From contig CAJTPN010000001.1 in assembly GCA_910578185.1 (NCBI GenBank), positions 73,519 through 137,518 on the forward strand: a stretch of 64,000 nt of DNA, given 5' to 3'. Position 1 is the first letter of the stretch. Each line of letters begins with the position of its first letter. Both the position numbers and the translations under genes were made by a program. Source of the stretch: an uncultured Acetatifactor sp. (GTDB lineage: Bacteria > Bacillota > Clostridia > Lachnospirales > Lachnospiraceae). Of the stretch, positions 42,967 through 51,207 are shown piece after piece. A model generated the notes under the pieces. The model did no database searches. It was not told where the DNA came from and saw only the letters and a list, made by a program, of their open reading frames with translations.

Positions 42967-43908
42967 TTGCAATATCGTGAAAAGGCGGAGAAGGTAGTGG
43001 AACAGGTGGGCAGCGTCATCCTCGGAAAGGAGCGGGAAGTCAGGGAAACCATGTTGGTAATGTTGGCGGCCGGACATATTCTTCTGGAAGATATTCCCGG
43101 AGTGGGGAAGACAACGCTGGCACTTGCCTTTTCCAAGGCCATGAAGCTTGACTACAAAAGAGTTCAGTTTACCCCGGATGTGATGCCTTCCGATCTGACC
43201 GGTTTTTCGGTTTATCACAGGGAGGAAGAGAAATTCATATATCAGCCCGGCAGTGTATTTTGCAATCTGCTTTTGGCGGACGAGATTAATCGAACTTCTC
43301 CCAAAACTCAGTCGGCTTTGCTGGAAGTGATGGAGGAAAGGAAATGCACGGTGGAAGGAATTACCAGGGTGGTTCCCAGCCCCTTTTTGGTGATTGCCAC
43401 ACAGAATCCTTCCGGCAGTACGGGGACGCAGTATCTTCCGGATGCTCAGGTAGATCGCTTTATGGTTGCCATGTCCCTTGGCTATCCGGACTTTGACAGT
43501 GAACTTGCCATGGCTAAATCCGTGGGAAGAGAGGACCGGCTGGAGAGAATAGAGCCAGTGTTGGAGCGGAGCGGATTGTTGGAAATGCAGGAAGAAATTC
43601 ACAAGGTTGCCGTCAGGGAAGAATTGTATCAATATATTCTGCGGCTGATTACCGCCACAAGGACTCATCCCTATCTGGAAAGGGGCGCCAGTCCCAGAGC
43701 AACCATTGCACTGGTGAAAATGGCTAAAGCCAGCGCCTGGCTGGAAGGCAGAGATTATGTGATTCCCAATGATGTCAAGGGACAGTTTCCCTATGTGGTT
43801 TCTCATCGGATTCTGCCTGGCACGGCGGCCAGGATGGAGAATAAGTCCAGGGATCAGATTCTTGCCGAAATAGTGGAGCGGGTGGAGAAGCCTCCTATGG
43901 GAGTGTAA
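42967..43908 (+). CDS. MoxR-family AAA+ ATPase
   Basis: This 313-residue ATPase has Walker A LLEDIPGVGKTTLALAF, the sensor-region DLTGFSVYH, Walker B LLLADEINRTSPKTQSALLE and sensor 1 VIATQNPSGSTGTQYLPDAQVDRF. A TTG start lies directly after a strong GGAGGGGAGGG. MoxR proteins act as chaperones in metal insertion or envelope processes. The gene forms the first member of the classic MoxR-DUF58-transglutaminase set and follows the alarmone synthetase gene by 18 bases. Confidence 0.93.
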   Translation: MQYREKAEKVVEQVGSVILGKEREVRETMLVMLAAGHILLEDIPGVGKTTLALAFSKAMKLDYKRVQFTPDVMPSDLTGFSVYHREEEKFIYQPGSVFCNLLLADEINRTSPKTQSALLEVMEERKCTVEGITRVVPSPFLVIATQNPSGSTGTQYLPDAQVDRFMVAMSLGYPDFDSELAMAKSVGREDRLERIEPVLERSGLLEMQEEIHKVAVREELYQYILRLITATRTHPYLERGASPRATIALVKMAKASAWLEGRDYVIPNDVKGQFPYVVSHRILPGTAARMENKSRDQILAEIVERVEKPPMGV

Positions 43909-43912
43909 CGGG

Positions 43913-44992
43913 ATGAAGAAATTGGGATTTATTCTCTCGTGTCTCTTTATCTGGTATCTTGCCGGGATGTATCGTTATCCGCCGCTTATGATTTTGGCAC
44001 AACTGGAACTGATTTTTTTTCTGGTCTCTTTTTTTCTGTCGCGATATTTCAGAAGCAGGCTTGCGGTGGAAGTGCTGCGGCAAAGCGATACTGCGGAAAA
44101 AGGGACACAGTTTACATGTATAATCAGAGCGTATAACAGAGGTAAGCTTCCTGTCAGCAATTTTAGAATCCGGCTCTGGTACGGCTATGGACAGGAACTG
44201 CGGCCTGAGATGAGGCATGTCTATGGCGGCAGCGAGAGTGGGGAGAATCTTCTTCGGCTGGAACTTTCTGGCAAATATTGCGGAATGATACATCTGAAGA
44301 TGAGCCGACTGAGGGTTTACGATTATTTGAATTTGTTTTCCGCCTCCAAGAAACTGAATGAAGAGATGTGGATTGCGGTTTTTCCGCAGGAGAAGGGGCT
44401 TCAACTGGAACTGCCGTCCCTCTGTTATCAGGAGAGTAATCTGCCCCAGGAGTTGCGTGTGGGAAATGGTGAGGAGACCCGCAACGAGATCAGGCAGCTT
44501 CGTGAATACCGCACAGGCGACTCCAACCGTTATATCCATTGGAATCAAAGCGCCAGGATGGGACAGCTGTGGGTGAAGGAATATGAGAAAGAGACAGATT
44601 ATAAGGTTTTGCTGTTTCTGGATTTGGATGGGATCTGGGAGGCAAAGATATCCGGGCGAGATCATTTTTATGAACTCTTGTCCGCTTTGCTTTTGGGGCT
44701 TTTGCGGAAATCGGCCGCAGTCAGAGTATGCTGGTACGACGGAGAGCGGAAATGCTTTGTAAATGAGGAGGCCACAAATAAGTCGCAGTGCAGGGATATC
44801 CTGCTAATGCTTTATCGTATGGGATGGAAAGCATGGGATCCGAAGGATCGGCAGCAGGCGGAAAATTATCCTCTGAAAGGCACGTTTAAACTGGATATGA
44901 AATTGTGCTGGTATTGGAACGGAACCCTTATCTTTCAGTTTGACGGGGAGGAACTGGATGATCAGATAACTTATAAACAGTTTGTGATATGA
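43913..44992 (+). CDS. DUF58 domain protein
   Basis: This 359-residue protein has two N-terminal membrane helices and a DUF58 core with the diagnostic RQLREYRTGDSNRYIHWNQSA and the following VLLFLDLDG (VWA-like). DUF58 proteins accompany MoxR ATPases in nearly all Firmicutes and are associated with cell-envelope functions. It lies four bases after the MoxR gene and its stop overlaps an upstream in-frame start of the transglutaminase. Confidence 0.9.
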   Translation: MKKLGFILSCLFIWYLAGMYRYPPLMILAQLELIFFLVSFFLSRYFRSRLAVEVLRQSDTAEKGTQFTCIIRAYNRGKLPVSNFRIRLWYGYGQELRPEMRHVYGGSESGENLLRLELSGKYCGMIHLKMSRLRVYDYLNLFSASKKLNEEMWIAVFPQEKGLQLELPSLCYQESNLPQELRVGNGEETRNEIRQLREYRTGDSNRYIHWNQSARMGQLWVKEYEKETDYKVLLFLDLDGIWEAKISGRDHFYELLSALLLGLLRKSAAVRVCWYDGERKCFVNEEATNKSQCRDILLMLYRMGWKAWDPKDRQQAENYPLKGTFKLDMKLCWYWNGTLIFQFDGEELDDQITYKQFVI

Positions 44993-45042
44993 CGATACTA
45001 TACTCTGGGTTCCAAATGGCCAAACAAGGGAGGCGCATCGGA

Positions 45043-47373
45043 ATGAATGGCATAGAAATCAGACAAAACCCGAAAGGGGCGGAAGATCATAAGAAACGTC
45101 CCGTTTCCGTGTTGCTTTTCATGGCTGCGGGAGTGGTGGGCATATTGTCTTTTTTGGTTTCGGCGGAGGCGTTTAATTCCCCTGTCTGGGCTGTTTATTC
45201 GTTGGCAGGCGGGGTTTGTTTTCTTTCCTGGTTTACGTATTATGGTCCTAAGAAAACTTTTGCATGGTTTGCCGCAGGGTTTGTGATTGTCTGGGGGGCT
45301 GCGCTTGTTCTTCTTTGGGAACCTGTGGGCGGACAGCTTCAACGGATTGTGGATTTTATTGTGATCGGCAAAGTGTCGGAAAAGGTATCCATTGCAGAGT
45401 CATCTCTTTTGTTAGCTGCGCTGGTTCCCTTTGCTGTGTCCTTGATGGAATTTAAAATAAAGAGTCACGGATGGCTGTCTTTTTTGACCATGTTGGCGGT
45501 GATGTTCTCACCCATGTGGGGTGTTAGGACCAGTGTCCTTACCATGTTTCTTTTGGCGGTGTTTAAGCTTACCTTTCGCGTTGCCCAGGGGGTGAATCTT
45601 TCAAATGGTAAATTTATGCTGGGAGGAGTGGGGAAATTCACGCTTTCAGGCAAGAGCAGTATCGCGGCTGCACTTATTCTGGTATTGATTTTTCTGGCCT
45701 CTTTTCCTCTGACTCTGTTTTTCTCGGAAGAGCTGTATACGGGTGTTTATGATGTGGAAGGAGGACTCAGGCGGGCACTTTTGCGTTCTTCCGGCAGGTC
45801 TGATGAGCCTGTGACGGGAGGAAAGATCAGCAATGGGAATCATTATCCCACAGGAACGGCACAACTGGAACTGATGGCGTCCGTCAGACCATCAGAAGTA
45901 TTGTACCTGAGAGGATTTGAAGGCGGCGAATATCTGGGAGGCAACTGGACTCGGGCCAACGACGAGGAACTGTTTGCCGAGATTATTGAAAAGAAGAACT
46001 GGCAGGATTGGTCGGGGACTATTGGGATCAGATACAGCGGAATGTATTATCTGATGAATGATTATATGCGGGGAAATGATCCACCCCGCTCTATTTCATT
46101 GAATATCAGGCATTATGGGGGAACGACGGGAAATATTTACGTACCCTATTACAGCCAGCGGACCCATCGTTATTATTATGAAAAGGAAGACGATGTCTGG
46201 TATGATTACGGATATGGCAATACCAGGGAAGGTTATGTTTACCGATATTACGAACAGTCTGATATGGATATTGACTGGGAGAACGTGTTGTCCAATTTCT
46301 CTCTGGAACGGGACTGGTTTATGGAAATGCAGGAGATTTACATGGAAGAAATCAAGACGGCTTACACCAAGGTTCCTGTGCAGCTTCTTCCCAAACTGAC
46401 AGGGCTGTGCCGGGAAAATCCACTGACGGAATTAGAGGAGATCACAACGTTCATCCTTTATACCTTGCAGAATAATTCTTCTTATACTTTGACACCGGGC
46501 TGGGCGCCGTTAAACGAAGATATTGTAGATTACTTTCTGTTTGAGGGCAACAGGGGATTCTGTGAGCATTATGCGGTGACAGCCACATTGATGTATCGGC
46601 TATACGGAATTCCAGCAAGGTATGCCACTGGTTATATGGTATTGCCGGATGCGTTTGAAGAGCAGCAGGAGGGTGGCTGGAGGGCGATTGTAACGGATGA
46701 ATCCGCTCATGCCTGGGTGGAAATTTTTCTGAGGGATTACGGCTGGACGCCTGTGGAGGTGCCGCCTGCCGCAGACGGGAGCAGTGTGGCGGTATATCCG
46801 GGATTTGACGATCTGGTATTTCACCGGGTGGCGGAAGCTAATGATTGGAATCAGGAAACGATCCGGGATGCCCAAAAGCCTATGTCCTGGCAGAGCAGTG
46901 ATGGAGGTAATTTTACCGTAAAGGATAACTTTTTATTAGATTTAAAAGAAGCGTTGGGGAAATATGAGCAGTGGCTTTATATTCTTTTGGCGTGTGTACT
47001 GTATTTTTTGTGTCTGCTGCCGATGATTCTGGAATATGGGCGGCTATGTCGTTTTGACAGGATGAAAAAGGCAGGATGCAGGCGAGTGTTTTCGAGGCTT
47101 TTACAGATGCTTCGGTTTGGAGGTATTCTGGAAGGATATGACGGGACGGAGGAGGATTTTGCGGAAAAGCTTTGCAGAGAGACTGCCGTCTCCAGCGAGG
47201 ATGTGGCCAGGATGCGGGATATTGTAAGTCAGGCCGCATATGGCACCAGGGCGCCCGAACCGCATGAAGAGGATTATGTATTAAAAATGTATACATGCTT
47301 TGCAAAAAGGGTATACGCAACATTAAGTTGGCACAGAAAGCTGATTTTTCGATATTGGAAGGCATTTTATTAA
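45043..47373 (+). CDS. Membrane transglutaminase-like protein (TgpA type)
   Basis: This protein of about 776 residues has six or so N-terminal membrane helices, an extracytoplasmic transglutaminase core and a C-terminal membrane helix with a cytoplasmic tail (DUF4129-like). The core has Cys in GFCEHYAVTATLMYR and His in SAHAWVEIF. At the third triad position there is Glu in GWTPVEVPP instead of the usual Asp. A start at 45043 has GGGAGGCG upstream. The ATG at 44989 overlaps DUF58 but lacks a ribosome site. It completes the MoxR-DUF58-TGc module. Confidence 0.88.
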   Translation: MNGIEIRQNPKGAEDHKKRPVSVLLFMAAGVVGILSFLVSAEAFNSPVWAVYSLAGGVCFLSWFTYYGPKKTFAWFAAGFVIVWGAALVLLWEPVGGQLQRIVDFIVIGKVSEKVSIAESSLLLAALVPFAVSLMEFKIKSHGWLSFLTMLAVMFSPMWGVRTSVLTMFLLAVFKLTFRVAQGVNLSNGKFMLGGVGKFTLSGKSSIAAALILVLIFLASFPLTLFFSEELYTGVYDVEGGLRRALLRSSGRSDEPVTGGKISNGNHYPTGTAQLELMASVRPSEVLYLRGFEGGEYLGGNWTRANDEELFAEIIEKKNWQDWSGTIGIRYSGMYYLMNDYMRGNDPPRSISLNIRHYGGTTGNIYVPYYSQRTHRYYYEKEDDVWYDYGYGNTREGYVYRYYEQSDMDIDWENVLSNFSLERDWFMEMQEIYMEEIKTAYTKVPVQLLPKLTGLCRENPLTELEEITTFILYTLQNNSSYTLTPGWAPLNEDIVDYFLFEGNRGFCEHYAVTATLMYRLYGIPARYATGYMVLPDAFEEQQEGGWRAIVTDESAHAWVEIFLRDYGWTPVEVPPAADGSSVAVYPGFDDLVFHRVAEANDWNQETIRDAQKPMSWQSSDGGNFTVKDNFLLDLKEALGKYEQWLYILLACVLYFLCLLPMILEYGRLCRFDRMKKAGCRRVFSRLLQMLRFGGILEGYDGTEEDFAEKLCRETAVSSEDVARMRDIVSQAAYGTRAPEPHEEDYVLKMYTCFAKRVYATLSWHRKLIFRYWKAFY

Positions 47374-47401
47374 TATAGGATAGTTGAGAAAGAGAGCAGA
47401 G

Positions 47402-47575
47402 ATGAACAGGTTTGAGTATATTGTAGTAGAAATTGACGGAGATTATGCACATTTGAAACGAACGGATATTGAATCGGAGGAGATGAAGCTGGTGGCCAGG
47501 GCGCTGCTTCCTCCCGAAATCACCGAGGGGACCAGGCTTTTGTATGAGTGGATGAGCTACAGTGTGATGGAGTGA
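47402..47575 (+). CDS. Small hypothetical protein
   Basis: This 57-residue protein starts MNRFEYIVVEIDGDYAHLK and reads like a compact beta-barrel (DUF3006-like pattern, weak). It is wedged between the transglutaminase and the first glycosyltransferase with gaps of 28 and 3 bases, so it is clearly part of the operon. The GAGAGCAGAG upstream is a plausible ribosome site. The function is unknown. Confidence 0.7.
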   Translation: MNRFEYIVVEIDGDYAHLKRTDIESEEMKLVARALLPPEITEGTRLLYEWMSYSVME

Positions 47576-47578
47576 GAG

Positions 47579-48400
47579 ATGATCAATATACTTTTGTGCG
47601 GTAACAGAAAAGTGTTTGACGGTGCGCTGACCCAGCTGATTTCAATGACAAACAGGACAAGGGAGGCGGTTCATGTTTTTTTGATGACAATGGACCTGGC
47701 TGGGGTAAATGCGGAATATGTTAGCATTACCGGAGAACAGATCGCCTTTTTAAACCGGGTTTTGCAGGAAAAGGATTCACGTCATCTGGTGGAGAAGCTG
47801 GATGTTACGGAACTTTACGCTAGGGAGTTTTCGGGCTGTGTCAATGAGGGAGCATATTGCACACCCTATACATTGCTTCGGCTTTTGGCGGATATGGTAC
47901 CTGAATTGCCGGATAAGTTACTCTATCTGGATATTGATATCATGATAGCAAAAGATATCAGACAACTTTACGACATTGATATATCGGATTATGAATATGG
48001 GGCGGTGAAAGAAAAATATGGCTGTTGGCTGATACGTCCGGATTATTTCAACGCAGGCATGCTTTTGATGAATTTGGCCAAGATCAGGGAGACGGGGCTG
48101 CTTGTAAGAGCCAGGGAATTGATTCGCACCAGGAAGCTTTTATTTGCGGATCAGTCGGCTATTTTTAAATGTACTACCAGAAAGCTGCTGCTGCCCAGAA
48201 TTTATAACGAACAATCCAAATTTAACAGGAAAGATACCGTGGTGTGTCACTTTTGTAAAAGGCTTATGTTTCTGCCTTATCCCCACACGGAAAATTACAA
48301 GCAATGGCAGGTGGAAGAGATCCACAAATATCTTCATTGCCATGCTTTTGACAAGGATCTGGAGGAGTATTTGGATTGGAAACGCAGAATAGATAACTAG
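47579..48400 (+). CDS. Glycosyltransferase family 8
   Basis: This 273-residue GT-A-fold retaining transferase has the metal-binding DxD in LLYLDIDIMIAKDI and the second conserved segment YFNAGMLLMNLAKI, both typical of GT8. The C-terminus has CHFCKRLMFLPYPH, where relatives carry an H-x-x-G-x-x-KPW-like motif. The donor is probably a UDP-sugar. It belongs to the envelope operon, and the acceptor (glycolipid or wall polymer) is not evident. Confidence 0.85.
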   Translation: MINILLCGNRKVFDGALTQLISMTNRTREAVHVFLMTMDLAGVNAEYVSITGEQIAFLNRVLQEKDSRHLVEKLDVTELYAREFSGCVNEGAYCTPYTLLRLLADMVPELPDKLLYLDIDIMIAKDIRQLYDIDISDYEYGAVKEKYGCWLIRPDYFNAGMLLMNLAKIRETGLLVRARELIRTRKLLFADQSAIFKCTTRKLLLPRIYNEQSKFNRKDTVVCHFCKRLMFLPYPHTENYKQWQVEEIHKYLHCHAFDKDLEEYLDWKRRIDN

Positions 48401-48421
48401 AATGTGAAGGAGAAATAAGGT

Positions 48422-49360
48422 ATGGATAAGGCGGTGGGAAAAGAAATTCCAGTTTTTTTTGCGGTGGACGACGGTTACAGTCCCTTTTTGGCAGTTGCGC
48501 TGCAGTCAATGATCGACAATGCCTCCAAGGAGAATACTTATTGTGTGAAGGTGCTGAATACGGATATTTCACCGGAGAATAAGAGAAAGCTTGGGAAATA
48601 TAAAAGATATAATGTGAGTATTGAGTTTGTGGATCTGAATTATTATATTGAGAAGGTGAAGGACAAGCTGTATACCAGGGATTACTATTCCAAGACCACT
48701 TATTTCAGGCTCTTTATACCCAATCTCTATCCTCAGTACGACAAGGTGCTTTACCTGGACAGCGACATAGTGATCCTGGACGACATTGCAAAGCTTTACA
48801 ATCTTGACATGGGAAATAACCTGGTGGCGGCAGCCCCTGACGATGTGATTCAATTTAACGAAGTCTTTCGGGTATATGCGGAGAAGGTAGTGGGAGTTGC
48901 CGATTACCGCAATTACTTTAATGCGGGGATTTTGCTGATGAATCTTCATGAATTGCGCAAATTTCATTTCCAGGAAAAATTTTTATATTCTCTGGAACGC
49001 ATTACGTTTCCTGTGGCACAGGATCAGGATTATTTAAATAGAATGTGTAAGGGCAGGGTAAAATTGTTTGATAGGGTATGGAATAGGATGCCCATACCGG
49101 ATCCAAAGATTAAAACGGAAAATGTGAAACTGATTCACTATAATCTTGCCTTTAAGCCTTGGCATTTTGAGGATATCCTGTACAAGGAGTTTTTTTGGAT
49201 GTATGCCCATGAGACGGAGTACTTTGACATGATACAACATATCAGAGAAAGCTATACGGAAGCCCAGCGAATCAAGGACAATCAGATGCATAAAAAATTG
49301 ATTCGGTTGGCAAAGAAAGAGTCCGACTGTGTGGGAGACGATCGCAAATCGCGGAGGTAG
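48422..49360 (+). CDS. Glycosyltransferase family 8
   Basis: This is a second GT8 protein, 312 residues, in tandem with the first. It has FFAVDDGYSPFLAVALQSM at the N-terminus, the DxD in VLYLDSDIVILDD, NYFNAGILLMNLHELR, and the C-terminal substrate motif LIHYNLAFKPWHFED. It is more canonical than the upstream copy, so the two probably use different acceptors. A GGAGAAATAAGG region precedes the ATG. Confidence 0.9.
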   Translation: MDKAVGKEIPVFFAVDDGYSPFLAVALQSMIDNASKENTYCVKVLNTDISPENKRKLGKYKRYNVSIEFVDLNYYIEKVKDKLYTRDYYSKTTYFRLFIPNLYPQYDKVLYLDSDIVILDDIAKLYNLDMGNNLVAAAPDDVIQFNEVFRVYAEKVVGVADYRNYFNAGILLMNLHELRKFHFQEKFLYSLERITFPVAQDQDYLNRMCKGRVKLFDRVWNRMPIPDPKIKTENVKLIHYNLAFKPWHFEDILYKEFFWMYAHETEYFDMIQHIRESYTEAQRIKDNQMHKKLIRLAKKESDCVGDDRKSRR

Positions 49361-49439
49361 AATAAGTTTCAAACAGTTTCGGGTGTTACAGAACACGATG
49401 TGCCAAAGGCGCATGGCGGAACTTAAATAGGAGATGAAT

Positions 49440-50354
49440 ATGAGAGATGGAGAGAGGGCAGACGGTGACAAAAAGGGCAGGGAGAGATTCCATATACGGC
49501 ACGGTGCGCCCCGAATTGAGAAGGATCCGGAGCGGCTGAGGGTGTTGGAGCGCATTGGACAGCTGGAAAGGGAGGGCAGGTTTGACGTGGATGCAGAGGA
49601 AGATCCTCCCACCATTCCGCTGATGCCGGATCAGATCGATTATCTGAGGACCAAGACAGTGAGCAAACTAAAAGTAAAAGCGGCATATGTGTTGGCTGAC
49701 AGGTTTGTTGACACAGTGCTTCGGGAGAAAAAACTGGTGATTAAAAAGGTGCATGGAATGGAAAACCTAAACGGTGTGGGCAGCGGCGCCATAATTACCT
49801 GCAATCATTTTAATCCCTTTGATTGCTTTACAGTGGAACACTTATTTCAGAAGTCCAGGCATGTGGGTAACAAACAATTGTTTAAGGTGATACGGGAAGG
49901 AAATTATACAAATTTTCCCGGCTTCTACGGATATTTATTCCGTAACTGCAATACGCTTCCTTTAAGCCAGAACAAAAAGACCATGTATAATTTCTTGAAA
50001 GCGGTGGATACCATTTTGACAAGGGGAGATTTTATTTTGATATACCCGGAGCAGAGCATGTGGTGGAATTACAGGAAGCCGAAGCCAATGAAAAATGGTG
50101 CTTTTAAATTTGCCGCCAAGAATCATGTGCCCGTGATTCCTTTTTTCATCACTATGGAGGATGGAAAAAAGATCGGAAACGACGGTTTTCCCATGCAGGA
50201 ATATACTGTTTTTATCAAAGAACCCATCTATCCGTTGGAGGGATGTTCCGAGCGGCAGCAGGCGGAGGAAATGAGAGATCGAAATTACCGCGTCTGGAAG
50301 CAGATCTATGAGGAGTTTTACGGGATTCCCCTCGCGTATGAGCAGGAAGAATGA
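49440..50354 (+). CDS. PlsC-type acyltransferase
   Basis: This protein of about 304 residues is of the 1-acyl-glycerol-3-phosphate acyltransferase family. It has the HX4D motif in CNHFNPFDCF and the Glu motif IYPEQSMWW. The N-terminal 80 residues are hydrophilic and charged. The ATG at 49440 is six bases from GGAG, better placed than the ATG at 49434. Because it is paired with a second acyltransferase and two glycosyltransferases, it may acylate a glycolipid rather than make bulk phosphatidate. Confidence 0.85.
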   Translation: MRDGERADGDKKGRERFHIRHGAPRIEKDPERLRVLERIGQLEREGRFDVDAEEDPPTIPLMPDQIDYLRTKTVSKLKVKAAYVLADRFVDTVLREKKLVIKKVHGMENLNGVGSGAIITCNHFNPFDCFTVEHLFQKSRHVGNKQLFKVIREGNYTNFPGFYGYLFRNCNTLPLSQNKKTMYNFLKAVDTILTRGDFILIYPEQSMWWNYRKPKPMKNGAFKFAAKNHVPVIPFFITMEDGKKIGNDGFPMQEYTVFIKEPIYPLEGCSERQQAEEMRDRNYRVWKQIYEEFYGIPLAYEQEE

Positions 50355-51118
50355 AAGAGAAAAAAGTGATCTATTACAGGGATGAACTGAATGAGGAATT
50401 TTCCAACGCCCGGATTGAGCCAAGGGTGATTGACGGAAGCTTTGCATATTTTCACGGGAAATTGTGGAACGTTTGTTCTTTTTTGGCGCAGAATTTATTC
50501 AGCATGCCCATTAAGCTGCTTTATTCCAGGCTGAAATTCAGGATTCGGTTTGTTGGCGTTGATAAATTGAGAAGCTGTAGAAAAAAAGGATATTTTATCT
50601 ATGGCAATCATACCCAGCCTTTTGCAGACACCTTTATCCCAAGCCTGGCAAACTATCCCAAGCGTAATTTTTTTATCGTAAATCCGGAAAATGTGTCCAT
50701 ACCCGGAATGAGGAGGCTTGTGGAGCTGTTGGGAGCGATTCCGATCCCCTGCGATTTAAAGGGAATGAAACATTTTCTCGCTTCCATAGAGGATAAGATA
50801 CGGTGTAACTATTCCGTCACCATTTATCCGGAGGCGCATATTTGGCCTTATTATACCCGTATCCGTCCCTTTAAGGCGGTTTCCTTCCGCTATCCTGTCA
50901 GCTTTTCCTGTCCCGTTTTTGCCTTGACAAACACTTATCATGCCAGGGGAAAGAAAGGGAAGGTGCGGATCGTGACTTATATAGATGGTCCCTTCTATCC
51001 TGATGAAGGATTGAAACCCGGAGAAAGACAAAAGGATCTGCGTGACAGAGTATATCAATGTATGGTGGAGCGCAGCACAGAGAGCGATTTTGAATATATT
51101 GAATATAGAAAAAGGTGA
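50351..51118 (+). CDS. PlsC-like acyltransferase, variant active site
   Basis: This 255-residue paralogue of the previous protein overlaps it by four bases (ATGA). The acyltransferase motif reads YGNHTQPFADTF, so His and Asp are separated by five rather than four residues. The second motif TIYPEAHIWPYYT is normal. A membrane-associated helix lies near residues 40-60. It is the last gene of the envelope cluster before the hydrogenase promoter. Confidence 0.82.
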   Translation: MKEKKVIYYRDELNEEFSNARIEPRVIDGSFAYFHGKLWNVCSFLAQNLFSMPIKLLYSRLKFRIRFVGVDKLRSCRKKGYFIYGNHTQPFADTFIPSLANYPKRNFFIVNPENVSIPGMRRLVELLGAIPIPCDLKGMKHFLASIEDKIRCNYSVTIYPEAHIWPYYTRIRPFKAVSFRYPVSFSCPVFALTNTYHARGKKGKVRIVTYIDGPFYPDEGLKPGERQKDLRDRVYQCMVERSTESDFEYIEYRKR

Positions 51119-51130
51119 TGATAAAAGGGC

Positions 51131-51159
51131 TTGCCAGTTCTTTCCATTTGGTTTACAAT
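51131..51159 (+). promoter_or_regulatory. Sigma-A promoter of the hydrogenase operon
   Basis: TTGCCA (51131-51136) and TACAAT (51154-51159) are separated by 17 bases, upstream of the flavoprotein gene at 51208. Confidence 0.65.
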
Positions 51160-51174
51160 GAGAAAGATAAATAA

Positions 51175-51188
51175 TGTAAGCGCTTTCA
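51175..51188 (+). promoter_or_regulatory. cre site (CcpA operator)
   Basis: TGTAAGCGCTTTCA fits every position of the catabolite-responsive-element consensus TGWAANCGNTNWCA. It lies about 10 bases downstream of the expected transcription start, the position typical of CcpA roadblock repression. Confidence 0.75.
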
Positions 51189-51207
51189 AAAGAATAGGGA
51201 GGTTACT

